Assembly (NCBI GenBank): GCA_040752855.1
Contig: JBFMHP010000033.1
Coordinates: forward strand, 30,389 to 94,388
Source of the DNA: JBFMHP01 sp040752855
GTDB lineage: Bacteria > Pseudomonadota > Gammaproteobacteria > RBG-16-57-12
Reading direction: 5' to 3'
DNA length: 64,000 bases
Shown here: one piece after another, positions 8,317-16,784 of the stretch
How positions within the stretch are numbered: the stretch's first letter is position 1
Layout of the letters: each line of letters begins with the position of its first letter
The notes under the pieces: model-generated
Told to the model about the DNA's origin: nothing
Database searches by the model: none
Seen by the model: only the letters and a program-made list of their open reading frames with translations
Position numbers and translations under genes: made by a program

Positions 8317-8495
8317 TGGTATTCCTCATCCGGCCCCAGGGTGCGCGCCTCGTCTTCCAGCATCACCGGAATATCGTCGCGGATCGGATAGGCCAGGCGG
8401 TCGGCCTTGCAGATCAGCTCCTGTGCGGACTTCTGATACAGCAACGGCCCCTTGCAGATCGGGCACACCAGGATTTCCAGCAAGCGCTTATCCAT
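8313..8495 (-). CDS. Trm112/YcaR-family small zinc-binding-like protein
   Basis: A 60-residue protein starting MDKRLLEILVCPICKGPL. The single CPIC pair and the LAYPIRDDIPVMLEDEAR tail define the Trm112-like/UPF0434 family found between lpxK and kdsB in many Proteobacteria. Its role there is not firmly known; eukaryotic Trm112 activates methyltransferases. It overlaps both neighbours by a few bases, so it is translated with them. Confidence 0.92.
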   Translation of the reverse strand: MDKRLLEILVCPICKGPLLYQKSAQELICKADRLAYPIRDDIPVMLEDEARTLGPDEEYQ

Positions 8496-9495
8496 GTTGA
8501 ATCCTCTTCATCAGCAGATTGAGACGATGTTCGAAGGTGTCCTGCATTTCGGCCGTCACCGGCAGCACCCAGTGCCGCGGCGTGGCGAAACGCTGGCATT
8601 TTACCGCATCCTTCTCCGTCATGATCACCGGCAGTTCGTCCTCGAAGGTAATGTCGCCGGCATTGAAGGGATGATGATCCGGAAACGGATGCTCGATCAC
8701 CTCCAATCCCAGCTTGCGCAGATGCTCAAAGAACCGCTTGGGATTGCCGATGCCGGCCACGGCGTGCACCACGCGTACGGGGAATGCGCCGGCCTCATAG
8801 GTTTGCTGCGGAGTGGCGAGATTGCAGATCGTGCTGCCCAGGAGCTTCATGGAAAACTCGCCCCTGCCGGCCAGCCCGTTGACCACCACCGCGTCGACAT
8901 CCTGCAGGCGCGCGACCGGCTCGCGCAGCGGCCCGGCGGGCAGGCAGCGTTGATTGCCGAAGCGGCGCACGCCGTCGACGACGGCGATTTCGATGTCACG
9001 ATGCAAGCGGTAGTGTTGCAGTCCATCGTCCGCGACGATGATGTTGCAATCCGTGTACTCGAGCAGCGCGCGCGCCGCCGCCACGCGGTCGGGGCCAACG
9101 GCGATCGGGCATACACAGCGGCGCGCCAACAGCACCGCTTCGTCGCCGACCATCGTTGGATCGCTGTCTTGGCGCACTTGCTGGGGCCAATGCCTGGCCC
9201 GGCCGCCATAGCCGCGGCTGATGATGCCGGGACGATAACCCCGCCGGCGCAGATACTCGACCATCCAGGCGACCAAGGGTGTCTTGCCGGTGCCGCCCAC
9301 CGAGATGTTGCCCACCACGATCACCGGCACACTGACCACTTGGGGCTTGATCAACGCCAGGCGATAACAGCCCCGGTGCACGGCCCCGGCCAGTCGAAAC
9401 AGCCAGGATGCCGGCAGCAACAGCGCCGACCCGATGTTCTTCGAGTACCAGTACTGCTCGATCCGGCGCAGGTTGAGACGATCGCTTGCGGACAT
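8488..9495 (-). CDS. lpxK: Tetraacyldisaccharide 4'-kinase (LpxK)
   Basis: Phosphorylates the lipid A disaccharide at the 4' position on the cytoplasmic face of the inner membrane. The start at ATG 9495 gives 335 residues; a longer frame upstream lies inside msbA. The Walker A motif GNISVGGTGKTPLVAW is near residue 60, and an N-terminal amphipathic/hydrophobic region (LLLPASWLFRLAGAVHRG) serves for membrane association. RGYGGRAR and DDGLQHYRLHRDIEI are further family motifs. It lies 10 bases downstream of msbA. Confidence 0.97.
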   Translation of the reverse strand: MSASDRLNLRRIEQYWYSKNIGSALLLPASWLFRLAGAVHRGCYRLALIKPQVVSVPVIVVGNISVGGTGKTPLVAWMVEYLRRRGYRPGIISRGYGGRARHWPQQVRQDSDPTMVGDEAVLLARRCVCPIAVGPDRVAAARALLEYTDCNIIVADDGLQHYRLHRDIEIAVVDGVRRFGNQRCLPAGPLREPVARLQDVDAVVVNGLAGRGEFSMKLLGSTICNLATPQQTYEAGAFPVRVVHAVAGIGNPKRFFEHLRKLGLEVIEHPFPDHHPFNAGDITFEDELPVIMTEKDAVKCQRFATPRHWVLPVTAEMQDTFEHRLNLLMKRIQHG

Positions 9496-9505
9496 TAGCG
9501 CGGCC

Positions 9506-11266
9506 TCACGGGTGATTGTCTTGAAACTGCATGCGATAGAGCCGCGCATAGTGGCCGCCGCGCGCCAGCAGTTCCTGGTGGGTGCCGTTTTCGACGATCC
9601 GCCCCCCATCCAGCACGATGATCCGGTCAGCGCCCTCGATGGTCGACAGCCGGTGCGCAATTACCAGCGTGGTGCGCTGGCGCATCAGATTCTCCAAGGC
9701 GGTCTGCACCAGGCGCTCGGATTCGGTGTCGAGCGCGGAGGTCGCCTCATCGAGAATCAGAAACGGCGCATCCACCAGCAAGGCACGGGCAATCGCGATG
9801 CGCTGCCGCTGGCCGCCGGAGAGCAACACGCCGTTTTCGCCCACTAACGTGTCCAGGCCGTTGGGCATCTTTTCGATGAACTCCATGGCATTGGCCGCCT
9901 GTGCGGCGGCGACGATCGCCTCGCGCGTCACCGCGCCCAGTTTGCCGTAGGCGATGTTGTTGGCGATCGTGTCGTTGAACAGCGTGATCTGCTGGGTCAC
10001 CAGCGTCATCTGGTTGCGCAGATCCTGCAGCGGGATGTCGCGGATGTCATGGCCATCGAGCAGGATCTGGCCGTCCGTGAGCTCATAGAAGCGCGGGAGC
10101 AGATTGACTAAGGTGGATTTGCCGCTGCCCGAGCGGCCGACAAAGGCCACCGTCTCGCCCGGTTCGACGGTGAAGCTGATATCGCGCAGCGCCGGCTCTT
10201 GATACCCGGGATAGCGCAGCGAGACATCGCGATACTCCAATCGTCCAACCGCCTTGGGCAGGGCCACGGTACCGGTGTCGGGCTCGGTCGGGGTATCGAG
10301 CAGTGCGAAGACGCTCTGGCTGGCGACGATACCGGTTTGCAGCGGGCCGTTGATACTGGTCAGCCGCTTCAAGGCCGGCATCAGCAGCATCATCGCGGCC
10401 ATGATCGACATGAAGGTGCCGACGCTGATATCGGGCATGATCGATTGATCCGTGGCCAGAAAAACCACCAGCGCCAAGGCGAAGGAGGCGACGAACTGCA
10501 CCACCGGCGCGTTCATGGCATTGGTGACCGCCATCTTCATCTGTTGCTGGCGATTGTATTCGTTGACCGTGTTGAACTTGGCGCTTTCATATTGTCGGCC
10601 GCCGAAGATCTTCACCACGCGCTGGCCTTCGATCGCCTCCTTGACGGTGTGCAACACGTTGCCCATGGAGCGCTGGATGTTGCGGCTGATCGTGCTGAAG
10701 CGCCGGCTGATGAACCGGATCAATACGGCAATCACCGGTCCGATGGTGAGAAACACCAAGGCCAGCTTCCAATTGAGATAAAACATCCAGCCCAGCAAAC
10801 CGATGACGCTCAGGGTATCGCGGATCACGACCGCGATCACATTGGTCGAGGCGGCATAGATCTGCTCGACGTGATTGATCAATTTGATGGTGATGTGCGA
10901 GGAACTGGTGTTGTCGAAGAAGGAGATGGGCAGGCGCAGGATGTGGTCGAACATCTCCTTGCGCATGTCGCGGATCACATTGCGCCCCACCCAGTTCATG
11001 CCGTAGGTGGAGACGAAACCGGCGAGGCCGCGGATGAAAAAGATGCCGATCAACAGGAGCGGCATCATGCTGATGATCTCCGGATCCTTCTCGACGAAGG
11101 TGCCATCGAGCAAGGGCTTCATCAATGCGGCGAAGCCCGTCTCGGTCGCCGCCACCACAATCAGCCCCACGGCAGCGAAGGCGAATCCGTGCCAGTAAGG
11201 CTTCACATAGCCGAGCAGCCGGCGATAGACCTGTATCGCCTTGCGATTATCGGTCGCGACGCTCAT
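9506..11266 (-). CDS. msbA: Lipid A export ABC transporter MsbA
   Basis: Flips lipid A-core across the inner membrane as a homodimer. The 586 residues comprise a six-helix exporter domain (about 1-330) and a nucleotide-binding domain. Walker A GRSGSGKSTLV is near residue 385, the signature LSGGQRQRIAIARALL near 490, Walker B FLILDEATSALD near 510, and the H-loop is VIAHRLST. It is followed by lpxK and preceded by exbD, with 1-base spacing to the latter. Confidence 0.97.
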   Translation of the reverse strand: MSVATDNRKAIQVYRRLLGYVKPYWHGFAFAAVGLIVVAATETGFAALMKPLLDGTFVEKDPEIISMMPLLLIGIFFIRGLAGFVSTYGMNWVGRNVIRDMRKEMFDHILRLPISFFDNTSSSHITIKLINHVEQIYAASTNVIAVVIRDTLSVIGLLGWMFYLNWKLALVFLTIGPVIAVLIRFISRRFSTISRNIQRSMGNVLHTVKEAIEGQRVVKIFGGRQYESAKFNTVNEYNRQQQMKMAVTNAMNAPVVQFVASFALALVVFLATDQSIMPDISVGTFMSIMAAMMLLMPALKRLTSINGPLQTGIVASQSVFALLDTPTEPDTGTVALPKAVGRLEYRDVSLRYPGYQEPALRDISFTVEPGETVAFVGRSGSGKSTLVNLLPRFYELTDGQILLDGHDIRDIPLQDLRNQMTLVTQQITLFNDTIANNIAYGKLGAVTREAIVAAAQAANAMEFIEKMPNGLDTLVGENGVLLSGGQRQRIAIARALLVDAPFLILDEATSALDTESERLVQTALENLMRQRTTLVIAHRLSTIEGADRIIVLDGGRIVENGTHQELLARGGHYARLYRMQFQDNHP

Positions 11267-11267
11267 G

Positions 11268-11690
11268 CTACTCGGTAGCGGTGCTGGTGGCGAAGCCCAG
11301 CTTGGAAAAGCCCAACTGGCGCGCCGCGTCCATTGCCGTGATCACCGCCTGGTGCGGCGTCTTGGCATCGGCCTTGACGATGATCACCGGGCTCTGCTGC
11401 TCGCCGGCCACTTGCTTCAAGGCGCGCTTGATGGTTTCGAGCTGGTTGTTCACCAGGCGCTGCTGATTCACGTAATACTGCCCCTCGGCATCGATGGTCA
11501 ATTCGATGGACTGCGGCAGATTGTCCTGCGGGGCCTGGCTGGCCTTGGGCAGCGTGATGTCGATTTCCGAGCTGTCGCTGAAGGTCGTGGTCAGGACAAA
11601 AAAGAGCAGCAACACAAACATGACATCGATCAGCGGTATGAGGTTGATATCGCTGAGGGAACCTTCGCTGTGCTTGTTGCGGAATTTCAC
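11268..11690 (-). CDS. exbD: ExbD/TolR-family energy-transducing protein
   Basis: The 140-residue protein has one N-terminal membrane helix carrying the proton-conducting aspartate (LIPLIDVMFVLLLFF, near residue 22) and a periplasmic domain. With ExbB it forms a proton-driven motor complex. In this lipid A gene neighbourhood it does not sit with TonB, and its client is unknown. The start overlaps the end of exbB by 4 bases. Confidence 0.9.
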   Translation of the reverse strand: MKFRNKHSEGSLSDINLIPLIDVMFVLLLFFVLTTTFSDSSEIDITLPKASQAPQDNLPQSIELTIDAEGQYYVNQQRLVNNQLETIKRALKQVAGEQQSPVIIVKADAKTPHQAVITAMDAARQLGFSKLGFATSTATE

Positions 11691-12337
11691 TTGCGCACCA
11701 CCTTTGGCGCTTCTTGCTTGGGCGCGTCCTGCTCGCGCTCGCCGTGCATGATCTCAACCATCTTGATGGCTTCCTGCTCCATCTCCACCACGAGCTCATC
11801 GACCTTGCCGCGGAAATAGCGATGGAAGATCACGGCGGGGATGGCCACGATCAGACCGGAGGCGGTGGTGATCAGCGCCACGGAGATGCCGCTGGCCATC
11901 GCGGCGGAGTTTCTAGCGCCCTCTTGCACGAAGGCATTGAACATCTCGATGATCCCCAAGACGGTACCGAGCAGGCCCAGCAGCGGGGCGATCGAGGCGA
12001 CGGTGCCCAGGGTGTTGAGATACCGTTCGAGGTCATGCACGACATGGCGGCCGGTTTCCTCGATGCTCTCCTTCATGATTTCACGCGCATGTTGCAGGTT
12101 GGCCAGGCCCGAGGCCAGCACCCGGCCGAGCGGCGAGGATTTTCTGATCTGGTCGATCTTACCGTCATCGAGTTGATTGGCCTTTTTCCAATGCCAGATC
12201 TGGGCAACCAGGTGTGGCGGGATAATCTTGTGCTTACGCAACGACCAGATGCGCTCGACGATGATCGCCAGGGCGATCACGGAACACAACAAAATCGGCC
12301 CCATGACCCAACCGCCAGAAATGATGATCTCTAACAC
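11687..12337 (-). CDS. exbB: ExbB/TolQ/MotA-family proton channel protein
   Basis: Three membrane helices are visible: near the N-terminus (VMGPILLCSVIALAIIVERI), around residue 130 (IAPLLGLLGTVLGIIEMF), and around 165 (GISVALITTASGLIVAIPAV). These are the ExbB/TolQ family signatures. I prefer the GTG at 12337 because GGGAG lies 8 bases upstream; a TTG at 12352 in the same frame would lack such a site. First gene of the exbBD-msbA-lpxK-Trm112-kdsB operon. About 50 bases upstream the comEC-derived repeat begins. Confidence 0.9.
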   Translation of the reverse strand: MLEIIISGGWVMGPILLCSVIALAIIVERIWSLRKHKIIPPHLVAQIWHWKKANQLDDGKIDQIRKSSPLGRVLASGLANLQHAREIMKESIEETGRHVVHDLERYLNTLGTVASIAPLLGLLGTVLGIIEMFNAFVQEGARNSAAMASGISVALITTASGLIVAIPAVIFHRYFRGKVDELVVEMEQEAIKMVEIMHGEREQDAPKQEAPKVVRK

Positions 12338-12411
12338 GCTCAAAACTCCCAAGATTCAAGAAATTGGACTAATGTAGCAAAAAACCAGGGGTACCAAAAC
12401 CGCTTTTAAAC

Positions 12412-12939
12412 TTATTCCGGTGCGGCTGCCGCGCGTTCGTGGCCGCGATGCCAGAACCGCGGATGGTCCTGGCGGTATTTCCGCGGGGGAAGGATACCGT
12501 GTTTTGCCTGAATTACAAACTCCACCGCCCCCTCGCGCGCAGTCTCCAGGATCTCGGCCCCGGTTTCCCGATAGTCGTTCACGATTTCGGGCTTTGGGTG
12601 ACGGAAGCGGTTGCGGTAGCCGCTGGAGATGAGCACGTAGCGCGCCGCCACCGCCTCGATAAGCTCCCCGTAGCGGCTGTGTTGCTCGCGGCGCCTCCGC
12701 GATGAGAAGCTTACCTTGACTCGCAAGATGCACCCGCCGGGCTCGCTGGTGAGGGTGCTGGCCACGATGTGCAGGCCACCGGCCGTGATCACGACATCGC
12801 CCCCCCGGCCTTCAGCGTGCTGCCGACGGTGGTAGTGGTGCGATTCACGGTGTGCCGGCTCGACGTGGATGCACTCGGTGGCGTCACAAAATATAGAGGA
12901 CGCGACGGCGGTCAGGACCAGAAGGTATCGTTTCATCAT
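12412..12939 (-). pseudogene. Chimeric ORF: signal peptide + CdiA fragments + ComEC C-terminus
   Basis: A 175-codon open frame joins three unrelated pieces. Residues 1-24 (MMKRYLLVLTAVASS and following) are a Sec signal peptide like those of the orphan modules at 16070 and 18868. Residues about 30-95 match two pieces of the large CdiA (HRESHHYHRR; GGDVVITAGG; LHIVASTL; REQHSRY). Residues from about 96 (IEAVAARYVLISSGYRNRF) match the ComEC C-terminus at 28540-28770. The original comEC stop is mutated, so the frame runs on to 12412. No sensible single function; I read it as a recombination scar that happens to be open. Confidence 0.75.
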
Positions 12940-12967
12940 GAAATCGCTGCTGGCCGTTGGAGCTCTA

Positions 12968-13002
12968 TCCCGGGTTTCGCAAATAGCTCAACCCAGGCTA
13001 CT
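12968..13002. repeat. Palindromic REP-like element upstream of chimeric module
   Basis: Imperfect inverted repeat: CCCGGGTTTCGC, spacer, then CTCAACCCAGGCTA. The same element occurs at 16100-16134 and 18898-18934, each time 25-65 bases before the MKRYLL-type start codon and within a conserved leader (CTGCTGGCCGTTGGA). Similar GTAGCCCGGGTT palindromes are common dispersed repeats in Proteobacteria. Confidence 0.65.
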
Positions 13003-13279
13003 TACTCAGCCAGACATCCCCTGGCCCGGGTGCCGGCAGCTCAGTGAGGACCATCGGCAACATCCAGACGAGACCTATCCAGCGTCCCGGCAGCCCCGCG
13101 GGTGCCAGGCACAGCATCACACCAATCAGCGCGCCAGCCAGCGCCCAGGCGGCCGGCGGCGGCTGCCATACGGCCAAGTCGAGAACAGCCAACCATTCGA
13201 GCACAGGCCTGGTCCATTGGAACACGAGATCAATGGCCGCAGATAATAGGTGCGTATCAATGAACCCGATGAGCTCGAA
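12998..13279 (-). pseudogene. comEC internal fragment
   Basis: The frame reads WTRPVLEWLAVLDLAVW and then PPPAAWALAGALIGVMLCLA, then GDVWLS, and stops. This matches intact ComEC encoded around 29282-29530 at about 75% identity in protein. Similarity continues in DNA to 13279 and then ends. Start and both flanking domains are missing. In many relatives comEC directly precedes exbB, so this may be a trace of the ancestral order or of an incoming second allele. Confidence 0.85.
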
Positions 13280-13877
13280 CCTCTTCGTCTAAGTATTTGA
13301 TGGGGAACTTGAGATGTATCTGGTGAAGTGCCTCTATATAGTTGACCCTAAATGTGTATTTCTACCGATTTGGCAGTGACCAGACATAAACAGTCAGTTG
13401 GCCGCCCCATTCAGATGGCGGATTCATCCTGGAAGCTGTCATTGATCTATGACTGAGTTATTGCCAAGAGTAATCTGAAGCAGCCATTAGTAAAATTTTA
13501 GGTTGGCTGGAACGGCCAGGAGCGGGCATTTAATCTAGGTTGATGCTGAGTTTGCGAATCTCAACGGGCTGGGAATACGCGCCTTCGCTTCACTCTCCGT
13601 GGCGCGCTGAGGTTGTTTTTATCGTCTAGTTTGCAAACACCAGCTAAATATGAGAAATTTCAGTGTACTTTGGTAGCTGTCTAGTCTTTAAGTTATCGAT
13701 GTGAGCAATGGAGTCAGGGAAGTAGTGCAAAACCTTCTGAATTCACAAGTCATTGGGATTTTTAGCCAACATTCAAATCCATTATTTCTTCTAAAAAAAC
13801 TCTAAAGCCACATTAAAGTCGTGTGAGGCAGCATGCCACGACTTGAGGACGAATGAAAAAAACATAGGGGGTAGATA
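13280..13877. other. AT-rich stretch without recognised gene
   Basis: About 600 bases that are clearly more AT-rich than the surroundings. I see no open frame with a plausible start and ribosome site, no RNA gene and no repeat. It would contain the promoter of the DUF4236 gene at 13878. Confidence 0.5.
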
Positions 13878-15056
13878 ATGGCACTACGTTTCCGGCGATC
13901 AGTGAAGTTAGCACCTGGTCTCCGACTCAATTTCAGTGGAAGTGGAATGAGCCTCACCGCAGGACCGCGCGGCGCCTCTGTCAGCTTCGGATCGCGGGGT
14001 ACATTTCTAAATTCGGGAATTCCTGGTACTGGCCTATACAGCGGATCCCGGCTCGGTGCCGCACCCTCCAGGCCAGCAGCTCAGCCCGGAAAGGTAAGTG
14101 TTAGCGCTACCGCGAGGGTAGAGGACGATGGAACCGTATCCTTCCTCGACGCCAACGGCGAACCACTCAACGACTATCTTACGAATCTTGCCAAACGACA
14201 GCAGGGAGCCAAGATACGCGAACTGCTGGAACAAGCAAGTGACAGGATTAATGACGAGACAGATGGGCTTGCCAGAATTCAATGTCACACACCCAGCCCA
14301 AGCGAAACGCCTCGTTACTCCCCGACCGATTTCCCAGAACCCCAACCTAAGTCTCCGCTGCTCAAGAGGGTTGGATTTATTGCCCGGATTTTCGGTGTGC
14401 GAGAGCAGATAGAAGCCGAGAATGCTGAAGCTAAGCGTCAATATGAATCCGACCTTGCAGGATGGAAAACTGCGAAAGCAGTCTTTGAGGCTAAGCAGTT
14501 AGATGAAACGAGACGATTCGATGAACGCCTTCGAACCGACACCGACTTCATGCATGAGCTTTTCGCGGAGAGCCTTTCCTCTATCATCTGGCCTCGGGAG
14601 ACTCTTGTCTCATTCCAGATTGACAATGCCGGGAGGTCCATCTCAATTGACGTCGACTTGCCAGAGATCGAAGATCTTCAGTGCAAAACTGCCGCCGTCC
14701 CAGCGCGTGGATACAAACTCACGCTGAAGGATGTCAAGGGAAAGGCACTAGACAGTCTTTACGTGCAGCACATTCACGGCGTTGGTTTTAGAATCGTCGG
14801 TGAGGCTTTCGCTTCGCTACCCTCCGTGATGGATGTGACCCTTTCCGGATTCACCCAGCGAAACAATCTTACTACTGGGCACGTCGTCGATACGTATATA
14901 TACAGCGTCAGAATCACGCGCTCGGCATGGACCAAGATTAACTTTGCAAACCTGGATGCTATTGACGTCGTTGCCGCCTTCGAGCGGTTTGAGGTAAGAC
15001 GAAAATTCGCTAAGAACGGATCGTTAGCGGCGATAACGCCTTTCGACACGCCATGA
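13878..15056 (+). CDS. DUF4236 domain-containing protein
   Basis: The 392-residue protein has an N-terminal DUF4236 domain (about residues 3-55: FRRSVKLAPGLRLNFSGSG, GPRGASVSFGSRGTF, SGIPGTGLYS), a short domain of unknown function common in phage-, plasmid- and island-borne proteins. The rest contains a charged helical region (about 160-215) and an uncharacterised C-terminal part. A GGGGGTAG ribosome site precedes the ATG. It is on the plus strand against its neighbours, and less GC-rich, suggesting separate acquisition. Function unknown. Confidence 0.8.
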   Translation: MALRFRRSVKLAPGLRLNFSGSGMSLTAGPRGASVSFGSRGTFLNSGIPGTGLYSGSRLGAAPSRPAAQPGKVSVSATARVEDDGTVSFLDANGEPLNDYLTNLAKRQQGAKIRELLEQASDRINDETDGLARIQCHTPSPSETPRYSPTDFPEPQPKSPLLKRVGFIARIFGVREQIEAENAEAKRQYESDLAGWKTAKAVFEAKQLDETRRFDERLRTDTDFMHELFAESLSSIIWPRETLVSFQIDNAGRSISIDVDLPEIEDLQCKTAAVPARGYKLTLKDVKGKALDSLYVQHIHGVGFRIVGEAFASLPSVMDVTLSGFTQRNNLTTGHVVDTYIYSVRITRSAWTKINFANLDAIDVVAAFERFEVRRKFAKNGSLAAITPFDTP

Positions 15057-15419
15057 CTCCATCCGCGCTCCAATGGCAGTTACTCAAATGCAAGGCCATG
15101 AATAAGGAACCGGACATCGGCACCGCCCGTTTTTCAAGTGACCTGCTACGGTTACGCTAGACTGTTGCTCCTGGACACTCGAGTACTTTAGCCCACCACT
15201 TTCACTATATTGGAGCAGCCGCAGTAGTGACCTCGCGTTATCAGCTACGTAATCGAAGCCTTGCTGTTCCTCAATAGCTCTGGTTAGGAATCTCCGCAAA
15301 AACTTGTGCTCTCAATACTTCAAATATCCATGACTTGGATCTTGGAACTTATCTGCCTGATCCTTGCCTTTGTTATCTTCATCGATAATATTCTTCCGCG
15401 CGATCCAAGTTACCTTGTT
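15057..15419. other. Island scar without recognisable intact gene
   Basis: No supported gene. On the minus strand, directly after the truncated module at 15420, one frame reads NKVTWIARKNIIDEDNKGK and stops near 15310; a second open frame covers 15084-15299. Neither has a start with ribosome site or a family I recognise. They could be remains of a lost toxin tip and immunity gene, since that is what follows the same repeat elsewhere in the island. Confidence 0.4.
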
Positions 15420-15915
15420 ACCGGGATGCCGGCGCTGAGGCCACCGAGGCTCGGGGCGCTCATCGTGGTGGCGTCGTCACCGCGCGGATGGGGGATGCGG
15501 GCGGGGGCGTGGCTCTGCTCTTGGCCAATAAGGCTGCCGTAGCCGAGGCTTAGGTTGACACGTTGCGCGTCGTATTCTGCGCGATTTTCGAGGTCGCGGG
15601 TGGCGAGGGTCTGGGTGCGCAGGCGGTTGTGTGCTTCGGGGGCCTCGGAGGCGATCACGGCGCCGGTCAGGTCGGTCGGTGTGGCCGGAGACGGTGAGGT
15701 CGAAGCCTTGGGCGCCGGCGTAGAGGCCGGTTTGTTCGGTGACGCTGAGGTAGTGGCTGGTGATCTCGGTGCGGCCGTGGTTGAGGCTGGCGGTGCTCAC
15801 GCCTGTGCAGAACGGCGGGATGCACAGACTCATCCCCACGCCGGTGGTGCGCTCGTCGGCCTCGTAGGTGTGGCGGTCTTGCAGGCTGTCGAGGATCAGG
15901 TCGCCGCCGGTGTGG
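15420..15915 (-). repeat. Repeat copy A of the CdiA segment
   Basis: Matches 21016-21507 of the main tpsA gene and 18233-18710 of the orphan module almost base for base, apart from a 4-base duplication near 15672. The boundary at 15420 (ACCGGGATGCC) is abrupt; sequence beyond it is unrelated. Confidence 0.85.
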
Positions 15916-16070
15916 GTATAGGTCCCGTCCGCGCGGTTTTCTTGGCAGTCCTGAGCTTCGCGGTGTATCTGCTCGGAGGGAAGGGTGGCCAGATCGCCGT
16001 GAAGGCGCGCGGTAGCGTCGGCACAATAAATAAAAAACGCGACGGCAAGCAGAAGGTATCGCTTCATCAT
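15420..16070 (-). pseudogene. Decayed orphan CdiA module (signal peptide + truncated CdiA segment)
   Basis: Starts at ATG 16070 with the signal peptide MMKRYLLLAVAFFIYCADA shared with the module at 18868, then a short linker (HREAQDCQEN) and CdiA sequence from GGDLILDSLQD on. After SGHTD the frame is broken by a 4-base duplication (GGTCGGTCGG at about 15668-15677 where the intact copies have GGTCGG). The homologous segment ends at 15420, before any pretoxin or toxin sequence. No immunity gene is recognisable next to it. A dead cassette. Confidence 0.8.
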
Positions 16071-16099
16071 GAAATTGCTGCTGGCCGTTGGACCTTTAT

Positions 16100-16134
16100 C
16101 CCCGGGTTTCGCAAATGGCGCTTCGCCCAGGCCA
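16100..16134. repeat. Palindromic REP-like element upstream of decayed module
   Basis: CCCCGGGTTTCGC followed by CGCTTCGCCCAGGCCAC; second member of the three-copy set (12968, 16100, 18898), lying 30 bases before the start codon at 16070 in gene direction. Confidence 0.6.
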
Positions 16135-16246
16135 CTTGCTGCAATCGTTTTATGACGATTTAGGTGATCGCCTGAAAAACTATGTTTAGCCGCGGGGCGG
16201 TTACACAGAATTACTTACAGGCTCCCAATGCCAATGGTAGTTGTAA

Positions 16247-16273
16247 TGTTGGGCTTCTCTTGTCAGCCCAACC
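16247..16273. repeat. Perfect inverted repeat, REP-like, after immunity gene
   Basis: GTTGGGCT (16248-16255), 9-base loop, AGCCCAAC (16265-16272). It lies 26 bases past the immunity gene stop. It resembles the TGTTGGGCTTCGC...AGCCCAACCTAC class of dispersed proteobacterial palindromes. It may act as a terminator-like hairpin but has no T tract. Confidence 0.6.
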
Positions 16274-16298
16274 TACCGAGCTGCGAACGAATGCGCAC

Positions 16299-16784
16299 CT
16301 ATTTGGCTTTTCTCCCCAGATGCGGGTACATAGAACGGACACCGCGATCAGTTATGTCGGTTATTACAATCACAAGGCGCCCTTTCCCCTCAAAATAGTC
16401 GAATCCCTCTTTCGCGCTACGGATAGCCTTAAAAATCGGGCCAAAGTACTCTGCGACATTTTTCGCGCCATTCGGAGGCCGCTCATTCAGCAGCGCGTGT
16501 GGAATGTGCTTCACTGCCACCGAACTCCACAATGTAGCCTCGCCCATAAGCTTTTCAGCCTCAGCAATCTCACAAAGCAGGCTCGCATATGCCTCGCTGC
16601 CTTCAACCCCATGCTCTTCATCTAGATACAACGACTTCATGAGCACCGGAAATCGACTGCCAAGATCGCCGCTCTCTAAAACATGTTCCACGAAACCAAA
16701 AAAAGCTTCGAGATATTTGCTACTGCCGACTCGATATACGTCCGCGGACCCTGTCGGCCAAAAAAAACTTAAACCTACATTCAT
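16299..16784 (-). CDS. Probable immunity protein for the orphan toxin (Imm70-like)
   Basis: The 161-residue soluble protein begins MNVGLSFFWPTGSADVY and contains GSRFPVLMKSLYLDEEHG and later KNVAEYF. These resemble Imm70-family immunity proteins as I remember them; the match is by eye. The start codon overlaps the toxin stop in ATGA (16781-16784), the usual toxin-immunity coupling. The gene is less GC-rich than its surroundings, as typical for toxin-immunity cassettes. Its presumed job is to neutralise the C-terminal nuclease-like domain of the gene just upstream. Confidence 0.65.
   Translation of the reverse strand: MNVGLSFFWPTGSADVYRVGSSKYLEAFFGFVEHVLESGDLGSRFPVLMKSLYLDEEHGVEGSEAYASLLCEIAEAEKLMGEATLWSSVAVKHIPHALLNERPPNGAKNVAEYFGPIFKAIRSAKEGFDYFEGKGRLVIVITDITDRGVRSMYPHLGRKAK

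Larger units (their letters stand above)
12389..13279 (-). repeat. Left flanking repeat: 3' comEC sequence, interrupted
   Basis: Two blocks match the intact comEC region at 28489-29574. Block 1 (12389-about 12680) covers the last ~85 codons plus bases after the stop, including 24 identical bases at 12395-12418 and 28495-28518. Block 2 (about 13003-13279) covers the segment before the metallo-beta-lactamase domain. Between them the metallo-beta-lactamase domain is replaced by CdiA-like sequence. Identity by eye is about 75-80%. With the right copy it brackets the island. Confidence 0.8.

Noticed and set aside
13280..13877. Possible small RNA or promoterless gene
   Set aside because: AT-rich but no frame, terminator or conserved structure that I could support.
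15084..15299. 71-codon minus-strand frame
   Set aside because: No start signal and no recognised family; kept only as a possible remnant in the scar description.
15306..15542. 78-codon plus-strand frame with hydrophobic start
   Set aside because: It crosses the abrupt boundary of the CdiA repeat at 15420 and continues antisense in it; no ribosome site.
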